NCBI GenBank assembly: GCA_902782705.1
Contig: CACZOL010000115.1
Coordinates: 1-9,827 of the forward strand
DNA: 9,827 bases
Origin: an uncultured Selenomonadaceae bacterium
GTDB lineage: Bacteria; Bacillota; Negativicutes; Selenomonadales; Selenomonadaceae
Direction: 5' to 3'
In this document: positions 1 through 6,742 of the stretch, one piece after another
How the letters are laid out: every line of letters begins with the position of its first letter
Numbering within the stretch: position 1 is the first letter of the stretch
The notes under the pieces: generated by a model
Database searches by the model: none
The model's input: the letters and a program-made list of their open reading frames with translations, nothing else
Told to the model about the DNA's origin: nothing
Program-made: the position numbers and the translations under genes

Positions 1-135
1 GGCAAAATTTCCTCTTTATGCGTTTCGACAAGGCAAATTATTTCCGCCTCGTTATACCAAACAAGAAAGGATTTTTACAGGAAAAAAAGAATAATACAGA
101 TAGAGAGGTTTCATAAATGAAAAGGAGGAGAGAAA

Positions 136-648
136 ATGGCGGAGAAAAAAGTTTACAGCGAAGCGGAAATCGAGGAAATCGCAGAAAAAGCGTCACAGAC
201 GGCGATGGAACATTTCAAGCACGGGCTGAACTGCGGCGAGTGCGTGTTCCAAGGCTATCTGGAGCAGAAGACGACGGATTACCCGCCCGAAGTCGTGGCG
301 CTGGTCTCGGGCATGGGCGGCGGCATGGGATTCACGAAGCACACCTGCGGCGCGGTAAACGCCGGCATGTGCGTCATCGGCAGCCGCCACGGACGGAAGA
401 ACCCGTTCGCGAAGGAATCTTTCGAGGACCGCGTGGACGAGCTGCACCATGAAGGCACGGGTATTTACCCGCGGCACGGCGAGTATATCCGCAAATGTAT
501 CGCCGAGTTCGGCACCATCGAATGCCGCGACCTCTGCTTCCCGTTCGACGAGTCGACGCCGGAAGGCAAGAAAGACCGCGCGCGCAACTGCAAGAAGATC
601 ATCGGCTGGTGTGCGAAGGAAGCGACGAAAGCCGCCTTGAAGGAGTAA
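136..648 (+). CDS. C_GCAxxG_C_C family putative redox protein
   Basis: This 170-residue protein matches the C_GCAxxG_C_C family of probable redox/metal proteins, whose biochemical role is not established. Visible family marks, in order, are CGEC (Cys33, Cys36), a glycine-rich stretch GMGGGMGF at 59-66, the signature CGAVNAG at 71-77 followed by Cys79, Cys121, then ECRDLC (Cys130, Cys134), and Cys152 and Cys159 near the C-terminus. Nine cysteines suggest an Fe-S cluster, another metal site or dithiol chemistry, but which is not known. No signal peptide or membrane segment is seen, so it is probably cytoplasmic. The start is fixed by AAAGGAGG at 121-128, seven bases before ATG. An ATG at 117 opens another frame and was not used. 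A -10-like TTATAC lies at 52-57 without a convincing -35. It ends 4 nt before the flavoprotein gene, so the two are probably one operon and may share substrates. Confidence 0.87.
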   Translation: MAEKKVYSEAEIEEIAEKASQTAMEHFKHGLNCGECVFQGYLEQKTTDYPPEVVALVSGMGGGMGFTKHTCGAVNAGMCVIGSRHGRKNPFAKESFEDRVDELHHEGTGIYPRHGEYIRKCIAEFGTIECRDLCFPFDESTPEGKKDRARNCKKIIGWCAKEATKAALKE

Positions 649-652
649 CAGG

Positions 653-2350
653 ATGGGGAAAAGAATTTTGATCGTCGGCGGCGTCACGGGCGGCGCGTCC
701 GCCGCCGCGCGTCTCCGCAGGCTTGATGAAAGCGCGGAGATCGTGATTTTCGAGCGCGGGCCGCACGTCTCGTACTCAAATTGCAGTCTGCCGTATTTCC
801 TGAGCCGCGTGGTACCGGACAGCGGCTGCCTCTTGATGGTGACGCCAGAGCGCTTCAAGAAGCAGTACAATATCGAGGTTCGCACTGAAAATGAAGTGAC
901 GTCCATCGACCGCGCAGCAAAGACGATTCGCGTCAGGCGCCGCGCCGACGGCACGGAATACGAGGAACGTTACGATATCTTGATTCTCTCGCCGGGCGCG
1001 GAACCGATCCGCCCGAAGAGCATCGAAGGCGTCGAACGGGAAAACGTGTTCACCGTCCGAAGCGTCGCCGATACAGAAAAGCTCGACGCATGGCTCTCCG
1101 CCCACGACGCAAAAGACGTGGCAGTGGTCGGCGGAGGCTTCATCGGCTGTGAGGTCGCAGAAAATCTTCGCGCGAGCGGGCGGAACATCGCGCTGATCGA
1201 AGCGATGCCGCAAATCATGACGCCCTTCGATTTCGACATGGCGCAAATCCTGCACAAGGAAATGCTCGACCACGACGTCACGCTCGTCTTGAAGGACGGT
1301 GTGAAACGAATCGGCGAAAAGGAAGTCGAGCTTGCCGGAGGACGGAAAATCAAAGCGGACGCAACAGTGCTTGCCATCGGCGTCCGTCCCGAAACGGAGC
1401 TTGCGAAAGACGCAGGCCTCGAAATCGGCGAAACGGGCGGCATACGCGTCAATCACAACTATCAGACCAGCGATCCTGCCATTTACGCAGTGGGCGACGC
1501 CATCGAAGTATTCCATCGCCTCACGCAAAAATGGACGCGGCTCGCTCTGGCATGGCCCGCGCAAATGCAAGGGCGCGCCGCCGCCGACCACATCGCGGGG
1601 CGTTCCCATCGCTCGAAGGGCGTCATCGGCTCGTCGGTGCTCCGCGTTTTCGATTTATACGCCGCCTGCACGGGACTCACGGAGCGCGCGGCAAAGGAAG
1701 CGGGGATCCCCTGTGCATCGGTTTACGTCATTCCCGCCGACAAGGTTGGGATCATGCCGAAAAGCGCGCCGATTCATCTGAAGCTCGTTTTCGAGACGCC
1801 GACAGGCCGACTTCTCGGCGCGCAGGCCATCGGCAAGGACGCGGCGGATCGACGCGTGGACGTCGTCGCCGCGCTGATCTCGATGGGCGGCACATTGGAA
1901 GATCTGAAGGAAACGGAGCTTTGCTATGCGCCCGTCGTCGGCACTGCGAAAGACGCCGTTCACATGGCGGCGCTGGTGGGGCTGAACATACTCGACGGAC
2001 GCTTCCGCCAGGTCCCGGTCTCGGCGGTGCGCGGTCTCGTGGAAAGCGGCGCGTACATCGTGGACGTGCGCGAGAAAGGAGAATATGCCGCGAGCCACCT
2101 GAAAAATGCGGTCAACATTCCGCTCAGTGAGCTGCGCGCCCGCATGAACGAAATCCCGAAAGACCGTCCCGTGTATCTGCATTGCCGCTCCAGCCAAAGA
2201 AGCTACAATGCGATCATGGCGCTGCAGCAAAACGGCTTCGGCAACGTGGTAAACATCGCCGGCTCCTACCTCGGTATTTGCCTGTACGAATACGCGCAGG
2301 ACGTTCTCGAAGGAAGGGAAAAAATCGTAACGGCTTACAATTTCAATTGA
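653..2350 (+). CDS. CoA-disulfide reductase-like flavoprotein with C-terminal rhodanese domain
   Basis: This 565-residue protein has the architecture of CoADR-RHD and NADH-dependent persulfide reductases, which use NAD(P)H to reduce CoA disulfide, CoA persulfide or polysulfide. The N-terminal FAD site is GGVTGG (9-14). The active-site cysteine lies in SNCSLPY (Cys44). The NAD(P)H site is GGGFIG (160-165), and the second FAD motif IYAVGD falls near 280. A dimerisation domain follows (about 335-445). The rhodanese domain (about 460-555) has an intact six-residue loop CRSSQR with Cys511, so sulfur transfer should be possible. Tyr425 in CYAPV matches one of the two catalytic tyrosines of the family, but the other position (367) is Ile. 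The start has GGAG seven bases upstream, inside the end of the preceding gene, so translation is probably coupled. Cytoplasmic. Family assignment is firm, but the exact substrate (CoA disulfide, persulfide or polysulfide) cannot be read from sequence. Confidence 0.9.
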   Translation: MGKRILIVGGVTGGASAAARLRRLDESAEIVIFERGPHVSYSNCSLPYFLSRVVPDSGCLLMVTPERFKKQYNIEVRTENEVTSIDRAAKTIRVRRRADGTEYEERYDILILSPGAEPIRPKSIEGVERENVFTVRSVADTEKLDAWLSAHDAKDVAVVGGGFIGCEVAENLRASGRNIALIEAMPQIMTPFDFDMAQILHKEMLDHDVTLVLKDGVKRIGEKEVELAGGRKIKADATVLAIGVRPETELAKDAGLEIGETGGIRVNHNYQTSDPAIYAVGDAIEVFHRLTQKWTRLALAWPAQMQGRAAADHIAGRSHRSKGVIGSSVLRVFDLYAACTGLTERAAKEAGIPCASVYVIPADKVGIMPKSAPIHLKLVFETPTGRLLGAQAIGKDAADRRVDVVAALISMGGTLEDLKETELCYAPVVGTAKDAVHMAALVGLNILDGRFRQVPVSAVRGLVESGAYIVDVREKGEYAASHLKNAVNIPLSELRARMNEIPKDRPVYLHCRSSQRSYNAIMALQQNGFGNVVNIAGSYLGICLYEYAQDVLEGREKIVTAYNFN

Positions 2351-2355
2351 AAAAA

Positions 2356-2433
2356 ATGTTGCGGTAAGAAAATCAGAAAATCAGATTTCCTGATTTTCTG
2401 ATTTTCTGATTCCAAATTTTTTTGACGCAACAT
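2356..2433. repeat. Nested inverted repeat with 8-bp outer arms
   Basis: The outer arms ATGTTGCG (2356-2363) and CGCAACAT (2426-2433) are perfect inverted copies. They enclose the 18-bp inner hairpin and its T run, giving a 78-nt near-palindromic unit. It could be one large cruciform or terminator, or a very small inserted palindromic element. No target-site duplication is evident at its edges. Confidence 0.5.
2367..2423 (+). terminator. Hairpin terminator after the CoA-disulfide reductase gene
   Basis: A perfect 18-bp stem (2367-2384 with 2390-2407) encloses a 5-nt loop. It starts 16 nt after the stop codon and is followed, 10 nt later, by seven T at 2417-2423. The stem is AT-rich and built from 8-nt repeats of the TGATTTTC type. 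The gap between stem and T run makes it a less than classical Rho-independent terminator, but its position between convergent genes supports the role. Confidence 0.6.
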
Positions 2434-2441
2434 ACCGACGT

Positions 2442-2487
2442 AAAAAGGGCAACCGCAGGAAGAACATTTTTCCTGCGGTTGCCCTTT
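2442..2487 (-). terminator. Rho-independent terminator of glmM
   Basis: A perfect 18-bp, GC-rich stem (2444-2461 with 2470-2487) encloses an 8-nt loop. Read on the minus strand, the stem ends in GCCC and runs into TTTTT (2442-2446), the classical form. It lies 32 nt after the glmM stop and should end the cdaA-to-glmM transcript. On the plus strand the trailing TTTGGTTT could give weak termination too. Confidence 0.85.
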
Positions 2488-2518
2488 GGTTTACTGATGA
2501 TGATTTACTGATAATAGT

Positions 2519-3868
2519 TTACGAAAGCTCAGCGCGGACGACGTCGGCAATGCGCTGGCAGATTTCCTCGAGCTGACCCTGCTCCGGCCCTTCCGCCATT
2601 ACGCGGATCAAAGGCTCGGTGCCGGACGGGCGCACGAGAATCCGTCCGTTTTCGCCGAGAAGTGCTTCCTCGTCTTTGATAGCCTTGCAGATAGCGGCAT
2701 TCTCTTCCCAGCCGTCCTTCGTTTTCACTTCCACATTGACGAGAAGCTGCGGATAGCTCTTCATCATGGCAGTCAGCTTCGACGCGGGGCCGCCGCTCCG
2801 CTTCAGCACGCTGAGCACTTGAAGCGCCGTGACGAGGCCGTCGCCCGTCGTCGCGAGATTGCCGAAGATGATATGACCGGACTGCTCGCCGCCCAGCGCG
2901 TAACCGTGAGCGCGCATCTCTTCCAAGACGTAACGGTCGCCGACCTTCGTAACCTCGACTCGGCCGCCCGCCGCTTTCACCGCCTTATGGAAGCCGATGT
3001 TCGCCATGACCGTCGTAACGATGGTGTCGTTCGGCAGCGCGCCTTTTTCCTTCAATGCGAGGCCGCAGAGCACGAGCATACGGTCGCCGTCGATGACGTT
3101 TCCCTTCTCGTCCACGCAGAGACAGCGGTCAGCGTCTCCGTCGTGAGCGACGCCGATGTCCGCGCCGGTCTCTTTGACTTTGCGAATCAGGGATTCCAAA
3201 TGCGTCGAACCGCAAGCGTCGTTGATATTCACACCGCTCGGCTCGTTATGAATGACAGTAAGGTCCGCGCCGAGAGACTTGAGGACCGTCGGCATCGCCT
3301 CGTAGGCCGCGCCGTTCGCGCAGTCGAGAACGACCTTCATACCGTCGAAATACGCGTCCGTCGTGGAAATCACATAGTCGATATACTCCTGCAGCAAATC
3401 TTTCCGATAGTTCAGCGAGCCGACCAAAGGACCGGACGGGCGATAAAAATCGTCCTCCTCTTCGAGACGGCGCACGATATTTTCAATCTCGTCCTCCACC
3501 TCGTCCGGCAGCTTATAGCCGTCGCCGCCGAAAAATTTGATGCCGTTGTCGCCGAAAGGGTTGTGGGAAGCGGAAACAACGATGCCCGCCGCCATCTTGT
3601 GCTTTTTCGCCAGATACGCGATGGCCGGCGTCGGAATCACGCCCGCGATGACCGCGTGACCGCCTGCCGAGCAAATGCCCGTCGCCAGCGCCGAGACGAA
3701 CATCGGTCCCGAGATTCGTGTGTCGCGGCCGATCAAAATTTCAGGCTTCGCCGTGCCGCCCTCGCCAAAATAAAGCGCAGCCGCGCGTCCCAGCCGGTAC
3801 GCGAGCTCCGGCGTCAGCTCCAGGTTCGCTTCGCCGCGCACGCCGTCCGTCCCAAACATTCTTGCCAT
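2519..3868 (-). CDS. glmM: Phosphoglucosamine mutase
   Basis: GlmM converts glucosamine-6-phosphate to glucosamine-1-phosphate, the cytoplasmic step leading to UDP-GlcNAc and peptidoglycan. The 449-residue product has the usual length and all four active-site elements: FGTDGVRG at 5-12, the phosphoserine loop SASHNP with Ser101, the Mg-binding DGDADR at 243-248, the sugar-binding GEQSGH at 327-332 and the phosphate-binding RPSGTEP at 413-419. The phosphoserine loop carries a serine after SA, as in GlmM. The ATG at 3868 was chosen because GGGGGAG sits nine bases upstream. An in-frame TTG at 3886 would add six residues but would lie inside or upstream of that site. It is the last gene of the cluster, 79 nt after the flavoprotein gene, and is followed by a strong terminator. 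In other Firmicutes GlmM binds and inhibits CdaA, which fits its place here. Confidence 0.97.
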   Translation of the reverse strand: MARMFGTDGVRGEANLELTPELAYRLGRAAALYFGEGGTAKPEILIGRDTRISGPMFVSALATGICSAGGHAVIAGVIPTPAIAYLAKKHKMAAGIVVSASHNPFGDNGIKFFGGDGYKLPDEVEDEIENIVRRLEEEDDFYRPSGPLVGSLNYRKDLLQEYIDYVISTTDAYFDGMKVVLDCANGAAYEAMPTVLKSLGADLTVIHNEPSGVNINDACGSTHLESLIRKVKETGADIGVAHDGDADRCLCVDEKGNVIDGDRMLVLCGLALKEKGALPNDTIVTTVMANIGFHKAVKAAGGRVEVTKVGDRYVLEEMRAHGYALGGEQSGHIIFGNLATTGDGLVTALQVLSVLKRSGGPASKLTAMMKSYPQLLVNVEVKTKDGWEENAAICKAIKDEEALLGENGRILVRPSGTEPLIRVMAEGPEQGQLEEICQRIADVVRAELS

Positions 3869-3877
3869 GATTATATG

Positions 3878-3884
3878 CTCCCCC
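3878..3884 (-). promoter_or_regulatory. Ribosome binding site of glmM
   Basis: GGGGGAG on the minus strand, nine bases before the ATG at 3868. It decides between this ATG and the in-frame TTG at 3886, since the TTG option would place this motif inside the coding region. Confidence 0.7.
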
Positions 3885-3947
3885 AATACTTTATTGATGA
3901 TAAGTCAAAAAATCTCTTCCCAATGCGGTTGTCCAGTTCTTCACACT

Positions 3948-5570
3948 TCACTCTATTTTACCCATTTGCCGCAAAAAAGCAAGCGCCGCTTTGAGACCGT
4001 CCACCGACGCGCTCATGATGCCGCCCGCGTAGCCCGCGCCCTCGCCAATCGGATACAGCCCCGGCGTCGAGACGGATGCGAAGGTTTCCCTGTCGCGCAC
4101 GATGCGGCAGGGCGCCGAGGAACGCATCTCCACGCCCGTCATTGGCACGTCCGCCGCCGCAAATCCATGAATCTTTTCGTCAAAAGCCGGCAGCGCGTCG
4201 CGAAGCGTCCGCGTAACAAACGACGGCAAACAGTCGTCGATGCGGCAGGCAACGACGCCCGGCCGGTATGTCGGCTCGATGCAAAAATCCGTACTCCCCG
4301 ACACGCCGCGCAAGAAGTCGCCGACGCTCTGCACCGGCGCGCGCCAGTCGCCGCCTGCGATACGAAACGCCGCCGTCTCATACTCGCGCTGGAACGCGAC
4401 GCCGCCCAAAACCGCGCCGCCAAAATCCTCAGGACGCACCTGTACGAGAAGCGCGGCGTTCGCGGCTCCGGACGCCCGCGCGTAAAGGCTCATACCGTTC
4501 GTCACAACGCGCCCCGCTTCCGACGCCGCCGCAACCACCTGTCCGCCCGGGCACATACAGAACGAATACGCGCCGCGCCCAGTAACCTCGTCCTGAAACG
4601 TCAGCGCATAGTCCGCCGCGCCGAGATGGGGATTTCCCGCATCCTCTCCGTATTGAACGCGGTCTATCATTTCCTGCGGATGCTCGATGCGGACACCGAC
4701 GGCGAACGCTTTCGCCTCCATCGCGACGCCCGCCTCGTACAGCATTTGATATGTATCGCGGGCAGAATGACCGATGGCGAAAAACGCCGCGTCCGTTTCT
4801 ATCCGTTCGCCGCCCGCGAGCCGTACTGCGCGCACGCCATCCGCGCCAAACTCCAGTGCGTCCGCCCGCGCGCCGAAACGCACTTCGCCGCCGCACCGCG
4901 TAATTTCAGCGCGAATATTTTTCACGACGCTCCGCAGGCGATCCGTTCCAATATGAGGCTTCGCCAAATACAGGATTTCCTCCGGCGCTCCGGCGCGAAC
5001 GAACGCGTCAAGCACGTCCCTTTGCATCGGATCTCCGCCCCGCGCCGTCAGTTTCCCGTCGGAAAATGTGCCCGCGCCGCCCTCGCCGAACTGCACGTTC
5101 GTCTCGCCGTCGAAAGCGCCGCCCGACCAAAATCTCTCGACCGCCGCATGGCGCGCGTCAACATCCTGCCCGCGCTCTAAAACAATCGGCGCGACGCCCG
5201 CCGTCGCCAATGCCAGCGCCGCGAACATGCCCGCCGGCCCGAATCCCACAACGACGGGACGCTTTTCCAAAGCAACCGGCTTATTCCCTGCAAGGCGCGC
5301 AAAGACGGAGGGCTCTTTTTCCGGCGCGGCGGACACTTTCTTATCCCGCCGGAAACGCGCAAGGACGCGCGCATCGCTGTCCTCCGTCTCCACGTCCAAC
5401 ACATAGGAAAACAAAATGGGGGCGCCGCGCCGCCGCCTCGCGTCCACCGCACGGCGAACGACCGAAACGCGCCGCACCGCTCCTCGCGAAAGGGAAAGGC
5501 GCTCCGCCGCCAAAGCTTCCAAGGGGCTCTCGTCCGAAACCGGCACGGCAAGCTCCGAAATCCGTATCAT
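3948..5570 (-). CDS. FAD-dependent dehydrogenase, COG2509 type
   Basis: This 540-residue protein resembles the uncharacterised COG2509 family of FAD-dependent dehydrogenases; its substrate is not known. Residues 1-95 form an N-terminal domain rich in Arg and beta-like segments, with no cofactor motif. A Rossmann FAD site, VVVGFGPAG, lies at 106-114, with an acidic strand end LERGQD about 25 residues on. Next comes a conserved-looking loop FGEGGAGTFSDGKL. The C-terminal FAD motif is GLYPIGEGAGYAGG, about 30 residues from the end. SFCMCPGG holds a CxC pair that could be redox-active. No signal peptide or transmembrane segment is seen, so it is probably cytoplasmic. The start ATG has TGGAGG four bases upstream. 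It sits between cdaR and glmM, 242 nt after cdaR and 79 nt before glmM, on the same strand. Its base composition looks richer in G+C than cdaA. A link to cell-wall or c-di-AMP control is only suggested by position. Confidence 0.85.
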   Translation of the reverse strand: MIRISELAVPVSDESPLEALAAERLSLSRGAVRRVSVVRRAVDARRRRGAPILFSYVLDVETEDSDARVLARFRRDKKVSAAPEKEPSVFARLAGNKPVALEKRPVVVGFGPAGMFAALALATAGVAPIVLERGQDVDARHAAVERFWSGGAFDGETNVQFGEGGAGTFSDGKLTARGGDPMQRDVLDAFVRAGAPEEILYLAKPHIGTDRLRSVVKNIRAEITRCGGEVRFGARADALEFGADGVRAVRLAGGERIETDAAFFAIGHSARDTYQMLYEAGVAMEAKAFAVGVRIEHPQEMIDRVQYGEDAGNPHLGAADYALTFQDEVTGRGAYSFCMCPGGQVVAAASEAGRVVTNGMSLYARASGAANAALLVQVRPEDFGGAVLGGVAFQREYETAAFRIAGGDWRAPVQSVGDFLRGVSGSTDFCIEPTYRPGVVACRIDDCLPSFVTRTLRDALPAFDEKIHGFAAADVPMTGVEMRSSAPCRIVRDRETFASVSTPGLYPIGEGAGYAGGIMSASVDGLKAALAFLRQMGKIE

Positions 5571-5812
5571 AAATCCTCCAAATGCTATGCCTGCTAAACT
5601 CGTCCTTCGCTGCGCTCGGACGCCTCAAACGGTCAAGTATGCGTCGCACTAAACTTGCGTTGCGCTTCGCTTGCGAGCTTTGCATGAGCGACCGCTAAGG
5701 CGCTGTTACCCACTGGGCACAGGCGCGCCAATCGTCTGCTTAGCGTTAAGTGCTCTCACAAACCGACACGGGGCGCGGCGGATATCCCCACCGCGCCCCG
5801 CTTGGAATCCAT
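5571..5812 (-). other. Spacer between cdaR and the flavoprotein gene, with degenerate repeats
   Basis: This 242-nt gap interrupts an otherwise tight cluster. Besides the hairpin at 5769-5800 and the flavoprotein ribosome binding site near 5571-5580, it holds two related blocks at about 5593-5622 and 5649-5678. Each begins CTAAACT on the plus strand and continues with a G, C and T-rich stretch of TTCGCT/GCGCTT type words. A 7-bp inverted pair, CGCTAAG (5693-5699) and CTTAGCG (5739-5745), flanks a further 39 nt. I see no credible coding frame. It could be a copy of an intergenic repeat family, a leader with regulatory structure, or an internal promoter region. Confidence 0.4.
5769..5800 (-). 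terminator. GC-rich hairpin just after cdaR
   Basis: A perfect 10-bp stem, CGGGGCGCGG (5769-5778) with its complement (5791-5800), encloses a 12-nt loop. It begins 12 nt after the cdaR stop. On the minus strand only a weak T stretch (GGTTTGTG) follows, so it may be a partial terminator, attenuator or RNA-stabilising hairpin rather than a full stop. Confidence 0.5.
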
Positions 5813-6742
5813 CTATCGTTTCTTGATGATAACCTGCACGACCACCATCTTGTTCGTGACCGTCACACCCTCCGGCAATACCAGCGACACCGTCTGTGTT
5901 GTCGTTTCCGTCAGACCGACGACGGGAATCGGCTCCGTCGAGAGCGTCGTCACTGCGTCAAGCGCCCTGCTCGTACCCGCAAGCTCGACGCGCGACGGCT
6001 CCACGCGGATATCCGCCAGCGTATAATCAGACGCGACCGAGCCCTCGATGGTCGGCTTCACGTCGACAACCTTGCGCGAAAGGCTGCGTGCAAAGCTCAC
6101 ATGCGCCACGATCAGCTTCGGCACGACGCGCACTGCATCCATAGGCTCCCCGTTTTCATCCACCGCCGATAAAGCGACGTCAATATCCACATCACCCGAT
6201 GCATTGTTTGGAACAGCCACCGTTCCGGTAACCTCGGAAACCGTGTTGATAACAGACTGCGGTCCGACAATCGTGACCATTCGCGTATCGGGCTCGATGG
6301 CCGCCACCGTCAGGCCCGCAGGCGGAGCGCCGGTACGGACAAGACGGATCGGCATACGCTTCTGGACCACCGGATCGATGGTGAATTTCACCGTCTCCGG
6401 CGTCACAGATACAATCTCCATTCCCTGCGGAATCACCGTCTGCACATGAAGCGGATGGGTCCCCGGCTCCAAGCCCGCCAGATCGACAAACGCATGAACC
6501 TCGTCCGCATTTGCCGACGCGAGAACCGACCTCGGCGCGCGCAGCTTGACCCGCACGCTCTCCGCGCTCTGCGTCACACGCGCCTCGTTAGGCGAATTGA
6601 GCACCGTCAGCGGCACGGAAAAACCGCTTTCCGTGGCGGGATTTTGATCGTTCATGACGAAAACCCAGAGTACGAAGGCCGCGAGAAAGGCGACAATCTT
6701 TGCCGCCAGATTGTGAAGAAAAAATCCTTTCAGGCTGTTCAT
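5813..6742 (-). CDS. cdaR: YbbR-domain protein, regulator of diadenylate cyclase CdaA
   Basis: CdaR (YbbR) is a membrane-anchored extracytoplasmic protein that binds CdaA and modulates c-di-AMP synthesis. The 309-residue product has one N-terminal membrane segment at about 12-30 (AAKIVAFLAAFVLWVFVM) that acts as an uncleaved anchor with the rest outside. About three YbbR-type beta repeats follow (roughly 40-120, 125-215 and 220-305). Phrases such as VPLTVLN, VTPETVKFTID and VEPSRVELAGTS are typical of the repeats. There is no catalytic motif. The start ATG overlaps the cdaA stop as ATGA (6739-6742), so translation is very probably coupled and a matched ratio of the two partners is expected. 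The next gene downstream is the flavoprotein, after a 242-nt gap with a hairpin, so expression may drop there. The assignment rests on domain type plus the cdaA overlap. Confidence 0.93.
   Translation of the reverse strand: MNSLKGFFLHNLAAKIVAFLAAFVLWVFVMNDQNPATESGFSVPLTVLNSPNEARVTQSAESVRVKLRAPRSVLASANADEVHAFVDLAGLEPGTHPLHVQTVIPQGMEIVSVTPETVKFTIDPVVQKRMPIRLVRTGAPPAGLTVAAIEPDTRMVTIVGPQSVINTVSEVTGTVAVPNNASGDVDIDVALSAVDENGEPMDAVRVVPKLIVAHVSFARSLSRKVVDVKPTIEGSVASDYTLADIRVEPSRVELAGTSRALDAVTTLSTEPIPVVGLTETTTQTVSLVLPEGVTVTNKMVVVQVIIKKR

Noticed and set aside
117..452. Frame from ATG at 117 with a GAGAGG-like site upstream
   Set aside because: It overlaps the C_GCAxxG_C_C gene almost entirely in another frame and gives an Arg/Gly-rich product. 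AAAGGAGG at 121-128 clearly serves the ATG at 136.
193..954. Minus-strand open frame (253 codons) across the first two genes
   Set aside because: It spans two well-supported plus-strand genes and has the Arg/Ala-rich look of an antisense shadow.
2369..2410. Possible CRISPR or satellite array from the TGATTTTC repeats
   Set aside because: Only a few 8-nt units with no spacers; they are explained by the arms of a hairpin.
2819..3994. Long plus-strand open frame (391 codons) opposite glmM
   Set aside because: It is antisense to an intact glmM with all motifs, is rich in Arg/His/Val/Asp as expected from the reverse of GC-rich codons, and has no family resemblance.
3867..5180. Long plus-strand open frame (437 codons) opposite the flavoprotein gene
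   Set aside because: Arg- and Ala-rich shadow of a GC-rich gene; no ribosome site or recognisable domain. The minus-strand frame has clear FAD motifs.
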